Source: Massilia antarctica
Lineage (GTDB): Bacteria; Pseudomonadota; Gammaproteobacteria; Burkholderiales; Burkholderiaceae_D
Reading direction: 5' to 3'
Assembly (NCBI RefSeq): GCF_015689335.1
Contig: NZ_CP065053.1
Location: 3,472,001 to 3,536,000, forward strand
DNA length: 64,000 bases
Shown here: piece by piece, positions 1 to 9,707 of the stretch
Numbering within the stretch: position 1 is the first letter of the stretch
Layout: the number at the start of each line of letters is the position of its first letter
Position numbers and translations under genes: made by a program
The notes under the pieces: generated by a model
Told to the model about the DNA's origin: nothing
The model's database searches: none
What the model saw: only the letters and a program-made list of their open reading frames with translations

Positions 1-2
1 CC

Positions 3-263
3 AATCGCAGATTTCCGGAAGATGCGACCTACGATCCGAACAGGGTACTCGATGCCATCATTGAACGCTTGCAGCTCAAGAACGACGCGGCCCTGTCGCG
101 CGCGCTTGAAGTGGCGCCGCCCGTGATCAGCAAAATCCGCCACCGCACCTTGCCGATTGGCGCGACGATTTTGCTGCGTATGCATGAAATCAGCGATTTC
201 AGCATCCGCGAATTGCGCGCGATGATGGGCGTGCCGGCAGTAAGCATCCACATCAACGCCTGA
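3..263 (+). CDS. Small helix-rich regulator-like protein, 5' end outside window
   Basis: The frame is open from the first bases of the window to a TGA at 261-263, so the start lies upstream. The visible 86 residues are helix-rich, with an ALSRALEVAPPVISKIRHR stretch that resembles a lambda-repressor/Cro-type helix-turn-helix, followed by a conserved-looking tail (SIRELRAMMGV). Small proteins of this kind, annotated as hypothetical or XRE-like, are common in Oxalobacteraceae, as I recall. DNA binding is inference. An in-frame TTG at 69 could give a shorter product, but the upstream codons read as normal protein, so I prefer a 5'-partial gene. Confidence 0.6.
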   Translation, partial: NRRFPEDATYDPNRVLDAIIERLQLKNDAALSRALEVAPPVISKIRHRTLPIGATILLRMHEISDFSIRELRAMMGVPAVSIHINA

Positions 264-277
264 GGCGGACAAAAGAA

Positions 278-299
278 CAGGGGCACTTGCGTGCCCCTG
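278..299. terminator. Hairpin downstream of the partial regulator gene
   Basis: CAGGGGCAC (278-286) and GTGCCCCTG (291-299) form a perfect 9-bp stem with a TTGC loop, 14 bases after the stop codon. The T-rich side lies on the minus-strand exit, so it could also end minus-strand transcription from the repeat gene at 464-1405. It has no strong U-tract on the plus strand. Confidence 0.5.
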
Positions 300-463
300 G
301 AAATTGCAATCTGCTCGGCGCTGGCGCTGGCGGTTCGGGGCGCGAGGTCCTTGTCCGGGCGCCCCGAACCGCCTCCTTGTCGCTCCCCGTTGCCGTTCGC
401 CGTGCTTACCCGATAAACGGCCGTGAGCGCGTTCCCACCCGCCTTGCCGGTTCCAGCCAATGT

Positions 464-1405
464 TCAGGCTGGCTGCAGATCACCATGCGAGATGGATTGG
501 ATCAGTGCCGCGGTCGCCGCGCTCACCAGCATGGGCTCGGCGGTCGCGGGCGGCTCGGCTCTGGCGGACGATGCCGCGCTGGCGCCCAATGGTGTCGTCT
601 TGACGCACCAGGCCGACCGTAATGCAGCCGGTGCCGCCTTGGCGCACCATGCGGACGCAGGCGCAGGTATAGCCGGAGCCGCCTTGGCGCACCAGGCCGA
701 CGCGGGCGCAGCCGGAGCGGCCTTGGCGCACCAGGCGGATGCAGGCGCAGCCGGAGCGGCCTTGGCGCACCAGGCCGATGCAGGCGCAGCCGGCGCCGCC
801 TTGGCGCACCAGGCGGATGCAAGCGCAGCCGGCGCCGCCTTGGCGCACCAGGCGGATGCAAGCGCAGCCGGCGCCGCCTTGGCGCACCAGGCGGATGCAA
901 GCGCAGCCGGCGCCGCCTTGGCGCACCAGGCGGATGCAAGCGCAGCCGGAGCGGCCTTCGCGCACCAGGCCGACGCAAGCGCAGCCGGAGCGGCCTTCGC
1001 GCACCAGGCCGAGGCGCGTTGGCCATACGATTCGTCGAACACCTGTTCATACAGATCGCGCATGCGGTCGGCGCACGCTTGCAGCACTTGGGCATCGTCG
1101 TGCGCGCCGCTCATGCCCACATACGGGTAGTGGTGGAGGAAGTAGCCAAACGCTTGCTCGCAGTCTTTCGCATACTTCATCGTGTCCAGGATATGGTAGT
1201 GCCAGAAAATGTCGACCTCGACGAGTGGCGAAATATCTTCCTCGGGGAACGCTTTCATCAGGCACAGGAAGCGGCGGTATTCGACTTCAACCGCCTCGGC
1301 TTTTTCCAGGGACCAGCCCTCGCCGGATTCCACGTGCATGAGCTTCATTTTGATCGGTTCCAGATCGAGTTCGGAGATTGCTTTGATTGCGTCGTTGGTC
1401 ATCAT
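464..1405 (-). CDS. GRDP-like domain protein with eleven Cys-containing tandem repeats
   Basis: Residues 1-125 carry the histidine/aspartate-rich signature of glycine-rich domain-containing proteins (GRDP, PF07173-like): VDIFWHYHILDTMKYAKDC at about 64-82, then HHYPYVGM. From residue 131 on there are eleven SAWC units, mostly in the 13-residue frame ASAWCAKAAPAAL, with one cysteine each (135, 148, 161, 174, 187, 200, 213, 226, 239, 254, 267). A degenerate Ala/Ser-rich tail follows. The start is the first of two adjacent ATGs, with AGAGG 8 bases upstream. Only the N-terminal domain has a recognisable family. The C-terminus looks like a multi-copy core peptide or a metal- or thiol-binding array, which is inference. 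No modification enzyme or transporter is adjacent. Confidence 0.8.
   Translation of the reverse strand: MMTNDAIKAISELDLEPIKMKLMHVESGEGWSLEKAEAVEVEYRRFLCLMKAFPEEDISPLVEVDIFWHYHILDTMKYAKDCEQAFGYFLHHYPYVGMSGAHDDAQVLQACADRMRDLYEQVFDESYGQRASAWCAKAAPAALASAWCAKAAPAALASAWCAKAAPAALASAWCAKAAPAALASAWCAKAAPAALASAWCAKAAPAAPASAWCAKAAPAAPASAWCAKAAPAAPASAWCAKAAPAIPAPASAWCAKAAPAALRSAWCVKTTPLGASAASSARAEPPATAEPMLVSAATAALIQSISHGDLQPA
605..1015 (-). repeat. 39-bp coding tandem repeat, eleven SAWC units
   Basis: The unit is 39 bp. On the plus strand copies start with TTGGCGCACCAGGC at 684, 723, 762, 801, 840, 879 and 918, and with TTCGCGCACCAGGC at 957 and 996. The copies at 801, 840 and 879 are identical, which indicates recent expansion or homogenisation. 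Two units at the gene's 3' side are irregular (15 and 14 residues). Because 39 is divisible by three, several alternative frames also stay open. There are no spacers, so this is not a CRISPR array. Confidence 0.95.
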
Positions 1406-1693
1406 GATTAAGCCTCTTTTTTAGAGTGTGATTGATTTATGGACTACATCCCTGGTTTTACCTGCGGGTACTACGGCTGCTGCAAAACTATGACTGTTTC
1501 CTTATTTCTCACGGTTAATCAATTTCCCTATTACATTGATTCCCGTTACTGTTTAAGGATGTTGCGCCGGCCCACATTCAGCTTGTTGACTTGGATCAAT
1601 CATTATTTCAGGCAACTCCTAATGCACTGAGGATGCGCCGACTGTGCCGCAGGTCATTCGGCAGGGTTCTGTTTAGGACAATGCCAGGGGGCC

Positions 1694-3544
1694 TCAGACA
1701 AGTGCCGCATGCGACTCGTTTTTGCCGTGCGGGTTGTCGGACGGGCCGCCACGCGAAGCTTCGTTATGCAGGGGCACGCTGACGCACACGGTGGTGCCGT
1801 TGCCGGCGGGGCTGGAAATGGAAAACGAGCCGCCCAGGATGCTGATCCGTTCTTCGATGCCGACCAGGCCGAAGGAACCGACTTTGCCCTGTTCGCCGGC
1901 CTGCAGGCCGATGCCGTTATCGCTGACCGTCATCGACAGGCGATTGCCGTTGAGCTTGAGCTCGACCCTGACCCTGGTGGCCTGCGCATGGCGCACGATG
2001 TTGCTCAGCGATTCCTGCAAGATGCGGAAAAACGCCGTGGCGGCGTGGTCGCTGAGGGCGACTTCCTTCGGCTCGTCGATCAGTTCGCAGGCGATGCCGG
2101 TGCGGCGCTTGAATTCGGCAATCTGCCACTCGACCGCGGCCGACAAGCCCAGGTCCAGCACGTTCGGACGCAAGTCGTTGATGATCTGGCGCACGCTCTT
2201 GATGGTGGCGTCGATCTGCTGCAAGGTCGAGCGCGCGCGCGCGTGCAGGCGCGGGTGGCGCTCGCGCGTGCGCGAACTGAGCATGTCCGCCTCGATGCGC
2301 AGCGCCAGCAGGTTTTGCCCGAGATCGTCATGGATTTCGCGCGCGATGCGCTTGCGTTCGCCTTCCTTGATCTGGTCGGCGTGGGCCGCCAGGCGGCGCA
2401 GGTTCTGGTGCGACAGTTGCAGCTTGGCCTGGCTGTCGCGCAGTTCGCGCGTCATGCCCTTGGCCATCTTGATGGCGCGCCGGCGCGACGAGGTCAGGGT
2501 GTGGAACAGCGCGTACAGCAGCATCGAGCTGATCGAGCCGGCCATCAAGGCCAGCCATGGCGCGAATTCCTCGAAGGCGGTGTACATGTCGCTCGCCTCG
2601 ACCTTGAAGGTCGCATCCCATGGACGGCCGTTGAAGTCGATCGGCAGGGTGCTGCTGAAGCGGCTCGGCGGCGCCAGGAAGGGCAGCAGCGGGTTGTCAT
2701 CGGCCGGATGGCTGTCGAACAGGACCCGCCCGCGCCGCATGTCGACCCCGATCGCGTTATCGACCAGGGTCATGCGCACGTTCTTGATGGGAATCTCATC
2801 GATCACGCCCTGCACCAGCTTTTGTACGCTGAACGCGATCCCGACCGTGCCGATGTAGGCTGCGCGGCGCTCCTCGAGCGTATCGGTGGGGGCATGCGGC
2901 TTGTACACCGGCAGCCGCATCGCCAGGCCGGTGCGATTCGGTCCCGAAATAAACGAGACCGGCATGCCAGAGGGGATCAGCTTGCCGGTATCGCGCATGC
3001 TGGCCAGGGTGTCGTGCACCAGGGGATTGGCGAGCAGATCGTAGCCGAGCGTGGCGGCCCACGGTTGTTCCGGCTCGGTAAAGGCGACCACGGTGTAGAG
3101 CGGACGGCGCCCGGGCGGCTTGATCGAAAACTCTTGCGGGGACAGGCCGTCGGCGCTGCGCTCGTCGTGCATGCGCTGCAGGAAGGCCTCGCGCTCGCTG
3201 TCGCGCACCAGTTGGGCGTAATTGATGTTTTCGATGGCGGGGAAGTTTTGGGTGACGTGCAAGCCCTTGACGTAGCCATGGAACTGGCGGCGCGTGAGCG
3301 GCTCGCTGATCTGGAACAGGCTGACGGTGCCGCGCAGCACGTGGGTGTACGACTTAATGCGGGCGCTGATGGTATTGCGGGCGTTTTGCGCGAGGCCGGC
3401 GAAGCGGGTGCGCGAGTCCGCTTCAATAGAATTGGCGGTCGCAAAGTAAAGCACCATGCCGACCGCCAGCGAGAAGGGCAGGCCAACCCACAGGGCAGGA
3501 CGTGCCGTAGAGAATGTTTTTATAGTTGTCTTCAAAGTAAGCAT
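1694..3544 (-). CDS. CHASE-domain sensor histidine kinase (HisKA_3 type)
   Basis: This is an inner-membrane two-component sensor of the NarL/HPK7 class. From the chosen start the order is TM1 at about 17-36, a periplasmic CHASE-like domain at about 70-270, TM2 at about 327-348, a dimerisation segment with phospho-acceptor His405 in REIHDDLGQN, and a HATPase domain with NGIGL and a GLVGIEERI G2-type box. The longest frame starts at 3736 but would run through the glnS terminator, so I start at the ATG at 3544. GAGAGGA lies about 12 bases upstream; ATGs at 3556 and 3586 are alternatives. No response regulator is adjacent. The ligand is unknown. Confidence 0.85.
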   Translation of the reverse strand: MLTLKTTIKTFSTARPALWVGLPFSLAVGMVLYFATANSIEADSRTRFAGLAQNARNTISARIKSYTHVLRGTVSLFQISEPLTRRQFHGYVKGLHVTQNFPAIENINYAQLVRDSEREAFLQRMHDERSADGLSPQEFSIKPPGRRPLYTVVAFTEPEQPWAATLGYDLLANPLVHDTLASMRDTGKLIPSGMPVSFISGPNRTGLAMRLPVYKPHAPTDTLEERRAAYIGTVGIAFSVQKLVQGVIDEIPIKNVRMTLVDNAIGVDMRRGRVLFDSHPADDNPLLPFLAPPSRFSSTLPIDFNGRPWDATFKVEASDMYTAFEEFAPWLALMAGSISSMLLYALFHTLTSSRRRAIKMAKGMTRELRDSQAKLQLSHQNLRRLAAHADQIKEGERKRIAREIHDDLGQNLLALRIEADMLSSRTRERHPRLHARARSTLQQIDATIKSVRQIINDLRPNVLDLGLSAAVEWQIAEFKRRTGIACELIDEPKEVALSDHAATAFFRILQESLSNIVRHAQATRVRVELKLNGNRLSMTVSDNGIGLQAGEQGKVGSFGLVGIEERISILGGSFSISSPAGNGTTVCVSVPLHNEASRGGPSDNPHGKNESHAALV

Positions 3545-3667
3545 TGCGCGTTGCATTCCTCTCGGTAGCCGCAAATGGCGATGCATTGTTTGCTCTACAT
3601 TAACCGGAAGTAAGTTGTCAGAATACCTAGTGACCCTGATAGGTAGGGGGATGGGAAAATTCTGAAT

Positions 3668-3697
3668 ATAGGAAAAACCCCGCCGCAGCGGTGACCG
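3668..3697 (-). terminator. Rho-independent terminator of glnS
   Basis: Read on the minus strand, a CCCCG...CGGGG stem with an inner CCG/CGG pairing is followed by TTTTT, about 45 bases after the glnS stop. It lies upstream of the histidine kinase and argues against a kinase start at 3736. Confidence 0.75.
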
Positions 3698-3739
3698 GGG
3701 CAGGATTCGAGGCACAAAAATGTCGCATTTCGGCAACGT

Positions 3740-5497
<1,758 letters not shown>

Positions 5498-5514
5498 GGA
5501 GAGATGCTTTGCGA

Positions 5515-5542
5515 ATGATAAGGTTGTGTCATTTTAACGCAA
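5515..5542 (-). promoter_or_regulatory. Candidate sigma-70 promoter of glnS
   Basis: On the minus strand TTGCGT (5542-5537) and TATCAT (5520-5515) are separated by 16 bases and sit just upstream of the glnS ATG. The match is by eye only. Confidence 0.4.
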
Positions 5543-5707
5543 TGTGTGTGGTCAGATTGCGGCAATGTGCGCGTGCACAATACCGCAAGGTGGTTTGTCC
5601 GTGTTGTCCGCGCTTGCCCGGCGCCAGGCCGCGCACCGCCCATCCGCCCGGCCGACGCCGTTCTATAGGATAATCTCGCTTTATAGTTTCGGCAGCAGGA
5701 GTTTCTC

Positions 5708-5998
5708 GTGGACAATTTATACACCACCCTCGGCGTGGCGCCGAATGCGAGCGACGACGAGATCAAGAAGGTGTACCGCTCCTTGGCGATGCGTTTCCAT
5801 CCGGACCGCAACGACGCCCCCGGCGCGGAAGTGCGTTTCAAGAGCATCACCAAGGCTTACGAAATCCTGTCCGACCCGGCCAAGCGCGAGGAATACAACC
5901 AGAGCGTCAACCACCGCATCATCATCGATGCGGAAGAAGAGGCATTTGCCTTGTGGCGTTCGCTGTTCAGCCTGAACGGCGTGGCCTTGCCGGCGTAA
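5708..5998 (+). CDS. Short J-domain protein (DnaJ-like)
   Basis: This 96-residue protein is almost only a J domain: [20 protein letters not shown], the HPD motif in MRFHPDRND, and [15 protein letters not shown]. It should stimulate an Hsp70 (DnaK) ATPase through HPD, but it lacks the G/F-rich, zinc-finger and substrate-binding domains of DnaJ, so it is probably a specialised co-chaperone. It starts at a GTG with AGGAG 6 bases upstream; no in-frame ATG fits. It is followed at 75 bases by three unknown genes on the same strand, and may recruit DnaK to their products (inference). Confidence 0.9.
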   Translation: MDNLYTTLGVAPNASDDEIKKVYRSLAMRFHPDRNDAPGAEVRFKSITKAYEILSDPAKREEYNQSVNHRIIIDAEEEAFALWRSLFSLNGVALPA

Positions 5999-6073
5999 GC
6001 GCCGCTCCCCTATCCGCGCCCACATCCGCGCGCAGCACATCAGCAGTCATACGCACCACAACAGGATCAGAAA

Positions 6074-6577
6074 ATGAGAAAAGTACATCCCGAATTTGCC
6101 TACCAGTCGCGCGAGCTTGGCGGCCAGATCGACGGCATTTTGGGCGACCCGCCGAACCGCAAGAACTACGACATGATGCTCAGTGCGCTCGTGAGCGAAT
6201 ACGCCGGCGGCGGCGGCATCGAAGACGTCAACATGATGAGCTTCGCGCTGGTCGATCACATCACCTTCAGCAATCCCAAGGGCTTGCTGGTGGAAGCGGG
6301 AGAGTATGAGGGCGGCAGCCCGGAAAAGGTATTCGCCATGGCCGCCTGCGAAGGCGATGCCGAAGCCATGTACAGCGCCATGACCGGCAACCATCCGGAA
6401 CTGGCGCGCCAGGCCATCATCACCGCATTCCTGTTCAAGCACCCGCGCCTGTGGGACGAAGACGACGAATCGCTCGAACAGCTTTCGCGCGACGATGACG
6501 GCGACGACCGCTACGACGACGAAGACGACGGCGTCACCGACGACTTCGCCCAGATGTTCGACAAGGAAGGAGATTGA
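6074..6577 (+). CDS. Uncharacterised acidic protein, J-domain operon gene 2
   Basis: This 167-residue soluble protein has no signal peptide or membrane segment. The N-terminal two thirds look globular and helical (MRKVHPEFAYQSRELGGQID, MMLSALVSEYAGGGG), and the last about 40 residues are very acidic (DDDGDDRYDDEDD). I do not recognise a family. It ends 2 bases before the start of the next gene, which is preceded by AAGGAGA inside this gene's 3' end, so translation is probably coupled. Its place after a J-domain gene suggests a chaperone client or partner, as inference only. Confidence 0.75.
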   Translation: MRKVHPEFAYQSRELGGQIDGILGDPPNRKNYDMMLSALVSEYAGGGGIEDVNMMSFALVDHITFSNPKGLLVEAGEYEGGSPEKVFAMAACEGDAEAMYSAMTGNHPELARQAIITAFLFKHPRLWDEDDESLEQLSRDDDGDDRYDDEDDGVTDDFAQMFDKEGD

Positions 6578-6579
6578 GC

Positions 6580-7359
6580 ATGAGCGAACAAAGCAATCTG
6601 CCCGCATTATCGAAACAGATCAGCGAACTGGTGCTGGCCGGTTCGCTGTCGCATGCCGAGCAAGCGTTTTCCGAGGCGGTCGAGCAGCATGGCGACCTGG
6701 CCGTGGTCGAGGTGCTCGCGACCTTGGCGCCCCAGGTCACGGCCCTGCATTTGTCCGGTTTCGACGGCGGCAAAACCTCGCTGGCCACCTTGCTGGTGCC
6801 GCCCAAGGCCTGGGCCGACAGCCTGGCGTTTTTCGCCGCGACCTGGTCGGACGACATGATCGAAGACGACCCTGAACGGGTCGCCGAAACCCTGTTCGCG
6901 CACGTGCACGGCATCGTGTTTTCGGCCGACGATCCGGAGCGGCGCGCCGAACTGCTGGCAGAAGCCTCGGCCACCGACCACGGCGCGACCGTGTTCGCGA
7001 TCCTGTTCTCGATGGCGCCCAAGGAAATGCTGGAACTGGCCGGTGAAGTGCTGGCCAAGGGCCCTTACATCACCAGCCAGACCTCGTCCGACAGCGACGT
7101 GGCGCCGTTGGCGATCGAACTGGCCAAGGCCAGCGAAGATGGCTGGGACCGTGCCTTGTTCGAGCTGTTCCCGGACTTCCGCCACAGCGGCGATATCGCC
7201 GACACCGAGTACAACGACGACCCGGACGAAGAGCAGAAATTCCTGCAGCGTTCGACCAAGGAATTGCTGTACCGCTTGCGCAAGCAGGTGCCCTCGTCGC
7301 GCAGCAATGTGCCCAAGCGCGGCGCGCGCAAGAGCATCGGCACGGGAATCTTCTCGTGA
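6580..7359 (+). CDS. Uncharacterised protein, J-domain operon gene 3
   Basis: This 259-residue predicted cytosolic protein is rich in helices, with an acidic middle and a basic C-terminus (RKQVPSSRSNVPKRGARKS). I use the ATG at 6580, which has AAGGAGA 7-8 bases upstream, rather than the TTG at 6574. I see no known motif. The stop codon overlaps the start of the next gene (TGATG), so genes 2-4 behave as one translational unit. I would not assign a function. Confidence 0.75.
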   Translation: MSEQSNLPALSKQISELVLAGSLSHAEQAFSEAVEQHGDLAVVEVLATLAPQVTALHLSGFDGGKTSLATLLVPPKAWADSLAFFAATWSDDMIEDDPERVAETLFAHVHGIVFSADDPERRAELLAEASATDHGATVFAILFSMAPKEMLELAGEVLAKGPYITSQTSSDSDVAPLAIELAKASEDGWDRALFELFPDFRHSGDIADTEYNDDPDEEQKFLQRSTKELLYRLRKQVPSSRSNVPKRGARKSIGTGIFS

Positions 7360-8249
7360 TGGAGGGGGCGCAAAACACGCTGCCCGCCATCGTCGTCGAA
7401 CGCCTGCCGCGGCTGGTGCGGGCGATCCGCTGCCTGTCGGCGCGCGAGATCGGCGACGAGTCGGTGATCCTGGCCGATGAACTGGCCGGCATCACCGCCA
7501 TGGTGGCCGAGAAATTCACCAACGACCGCACCGCCGAAGGCATCCAGAAGGCCTTGCTGCTGACGGTGGGCTGCGTGTCGCTGGGGCTCGAGCATGAGCT
7601 GATGCACGAAGGCGACGAAGCGGCGCTCGACTTCCTGATCGAGCACGGGGCCGAGCATGCATTCCAGGCGGGCTTTCGCATGGTGCGCGACCTGGCCGCC
7701 CTGCCGGAAGATTCGCTGGTGGGCGAGTACGACCAGGACCCGGTGTACGCGCAGCGGCGCATGAAGGATTTGTTCGTCGACATCTGCAGCGCCGACCCGC
7801 ACCAGAACTGGTCCGGGTACGAGAAGTTCGAAGTGCAGTACAAGCAGCGCAAGGCGGTGCAAGCGATCGTGCGCGCGGCCGGCTGGCTGCGGCGCCACCA
7901 TTACGCGGGACCGATCAACGACGCCGATCTGAACGCGGAAGGGGTGATTGCGGTAGCGATCATTTTCGCGATCGAAGGCGGCGGGCGGATCGTGGCGCGC
8001 ACGGGGCAGGCCGATTTCGAGCGGCTGGTGAAATCGGTACGCAAGAACAAGCCCGATTACGAGGAGGGCTGGGCGGCGCTGATGAAGCAGGTGCCGGCGC
8101 AGCACCAGCCGGTGATCGCGGAGCGGATTGCGTCGTATCGCACCAACTGCACCGTGATCCAGAAAATCCGCACGCGCACGGCGATGAAGACCTTGTTTGC
8201 CGAGTTCGAGAATTACGCGGGGTCGGAGCTCGATGCGGATTATGGCTAA
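7359..8249 (+). CDS. Uncharacterised protein, J-domain operon gene 4
   Basis: This 296-residue protein is probably cytosolic and all-helical (QKALLLTVGCVSLGLEHEL, RIVARTGQADFERLVKSVRK). The ATG at 7359 overlaps the preceding TGA; a GTG at 7356 is the alternative. No catalytic motif is evident. The TAA stop at 8247-8249 is the first three bases of a four-copy 23-bp repeat, so the 3' end of the gene lies inside repetitive DNA. Function unknown. Confidence 0.75.
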   Translation: MEGAQNTLPAIVVERLPRLVRAIRCLSAREIGDESVILADELAGITAMVAEKFTNDRTAEGIQKALLLTVGCVSLGLEHELMHEGDEAALDFLIEHGAEHAFQAGFRMVRDLAALPEDSLVGEYDQDPVYAQRRMKDLFVDICSADPHQNWSGYEKFEVQYKQRKAVQAIVRAAGWLRRHHYAGPINDADLNAEGVIAVAIIFAIEGGGRIVARTGQADFERLVKSVRKNKPDYEEGWAALMKQVPAQHQPVIAERIASYRTNCTVIQKIRTRTAMKTLFAEFENYAGSELDADYG

Positions 8250-8338
8250 GGCTCGATCCCGGGAATAGCTGACGCCCGATCCCGGGAATAGCTAAGGCCC
8301 GAGCCCGGGAATAGGTAAGGCTCGAGCCCGGGATAACT
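8247..8338. repeat. Four tandem 23-bp units carrying CCCGGG
   Basis: Units start at 8247, 8270, 8293 and 8316, follow the pattern TAAGGCTCGATCCCGGGAAT plus AGC, and differ at a few positions. Each holds a CCCGGG palindrome. The first unit includes the stop codon of the upstream gene. Confidence 0.85.
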
Positions 8339-8357
8339 AGTACCGTTAGCTTGTAGA

Positions 8358-8572
8358 CCGTCGTTCCCGCGCAGGCGGGAACCCAAGTCCGTTGCTCACC
8401 TCACGACTACGCTGAGAACTTGGGGTTCCCGCCTCTCTAGGAACTAGTCTTTGCCGCTAATTTGAGCAGCTTTGCGACTACAAACCTCGAAACCGTCGCT
8501 CCCGCGCAGGCGGGAGCCCATAGCACCGTCGATATACGAATGTGCTATGGATTCCCGCGCGGGAATGACGGA
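8358..8572. repeat. Two REP-like inverted-repeat elements in tandem
   Basis: The first copy (about 8358-8440) has the CGTCGTTCCCGCGCAGGCGG arm, but its second arm breaks off after GGTTCCCGCC. The second (about 8491-8572) is a diverged copy with its own internal inverted repeat (CATAGCAC...GTGCTATG). The rest of the 8250-8711 gap holds a related AAGTCGGTTCTGGCAATGCC segment (8663-8682) and no gene that I can support. Confidence 0.8.
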
Positions 8573-8711
8573 GCTTAGGTTAGCGCCATTTGGAAGCGCC
8601 CTCGCACTTTGCACAGTTCCAAGAGATTTGAGGAGTTCCATAGAAACTGGGACCTGCGCGGGAAGTCGGTTCTGGCAATGCCAGAGACGACGGCGCTAGC
8701 GGAACGACGGT

Positions 8712-9602
8712 TCAAAGCGCCGCCTCTGTCGCCAACGCCAAAAACGCCTGCACCAGCGGCGCGTGCTCGCCCTTTCGCTGCGCCAGCAGCAAGGTCGTCG
8801 TCGCCGCCGCATCGAGCAAGGGCCGGTAACACACCCCATCCATCCTGATCCTCTCGAACGACCCAGGCAGCACCGACACCCCGCACCCCGCCGCCACCAG
8901 CCCGATAATGGTCGACGCTTCCCCCGCCGTCTGTTCCACCCTCGGCACGAACCCCGCATCCCGGCACAGCCTGAAGATCTGCGGATAAATCCCGGTCCCC
9001 GCGCTGTGCGGATACATTACGAACGGCAGCCCGGCCATCTCGCGGATCGCGATCGCCTTCTTGCGCGCCAGGGCCAGGCCGGTCGGCAGCACCGCCACCA
9101 GCGGGTCTTCGCGCAGCGCGGTCAAGCCGATATTCTCGGGCAGTCCGTCCTCGGGCGGGCGCACGAATCCCAGATCGAGTTCGCGCCGGGCCAGCGCATC
9201 GAGCTGCGGCACGGTGGCCATCTCGTGCAAGGTCAAGGTCACCGCCGGATACTGCTGACGGTAGCGATTGATCACATGCGCAAACAAAGGCGTGAGCGGG
9301 GTCGAGAACGTGAACCCGACGCGCAGTTCGCCCGCCTCGCCGCGCTCGGCCCGGCGCGCGGTGGCCGCGGCCTGCTCGGCCAAGGCGACGATGCGGCGCG
9401 CATCGTCAAGGAACAGGCGGCCGGCTTCGGTCAGCCTGACCCAGCGCTTGGTGCGCTCGAACAGCTGCGCGCCGACGTCCGCTTCCAGCATCTGGATGGC
9501 GTGGCTGAGTGGCGGCTGGCCGATGTGCAGGCGCTCGGCCGCGCGCGTGAAATGCAGTTCCTCGGCCACGGCGATGAAGTAGCGGAGCTGGCGAAGTTCC
9601 AT
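8712..9602 (-). CDS. LysR-family regulator, YnfL-like
   Basis: This 296-residue LysR regulator has an N-terminal winged HTH (RQLRYFIAVAEELHFTRAAERL, residues 4-25) and a C-terminal substrate-binding domain (from about residue 90). It resembles E. coli YnfL in the EELHFTRAAERLHIGQPPLS region and the GVSVLPGSF segment. It is divergent from an MFS exporter, as ynfL is from ynfM, so the likely target is the shared 105-bp intergenic region. The effector is unknown. Confidence 0.9.
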   Translation of the reverse strand: MELRQLRYFIAVAEELHFTRAAERLHIGQPPLSHAIQMLEADVGAQLFERTKRWVRLTEAGRLFLDDARRIVALAEQAAATARRAERGEAGELRVGFTFSTPLTPLFAHVINRYRQQYPAVTLTLHEMATVPQLDALARRELDLGFVRPPEDGLPENIGLTALREDPLVAVLPTGLALARKKAIAIREMAGLPFVMYPHSAGTGIYPQIFRLCRDAGFVPRVEQTAGEASTIIGLVAAGCGVSVLPGSFERIRMDGVCYRPLLDAAATTTLLLAQRKGEHAPLVQAFLALATEAAL

Positions 9603-9707
9603 GGTTGTAATCGATTTAATGTATGAGAAACGACTTAAATATATATTGGACAGTATAAAAGCGCAAACCTAAGATGACAGCAGTTTATTCAACTTGGGTT
9701 GCCCATC
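9603..9707. promoter_or_regulatory. Divergent control region between LysR and MFS genes
   Basis: This AT-rich 105-bp spacer contains repeated CGATTTAAT/CGACTTAAAT boxes (about 9612-9640) and a TTGGACA...TATAAA-like stretch. It is where a LysR operator would be expected. No exact site is assigned. Confidence 0.4.

Noticed and set aside
605..1015. Possible CRISPR array
   Set aside because: The repeats are directly adjacent with no spacers and lie in frame inside a coding sequence.
423..1130. Ala/His-rich plus-strand ORF (235 codons) across the 39-bp repeats
   Set aside because: It is the mirror of the repeat gene: a GC-rich repeat of 39 bp (a multiple of three) keeps several frames open. It has no Shine-Dalgarno and no recognisable domain, whereas the minus-strand frame has a known N-terminal domain.
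1709..3568. 619-codon plus-strand ORF opposite the histidine kinase
   Set aside because: The kinase on the minus strand has clear catalytic motifs; this frame has none.
3545..3736. N-terminal extension of the histidine kinase to the ATG at 3736
   Set aside because: It would pass through the glnS terminator and has no Shine-Dalgarno; residues do not resemble the family.
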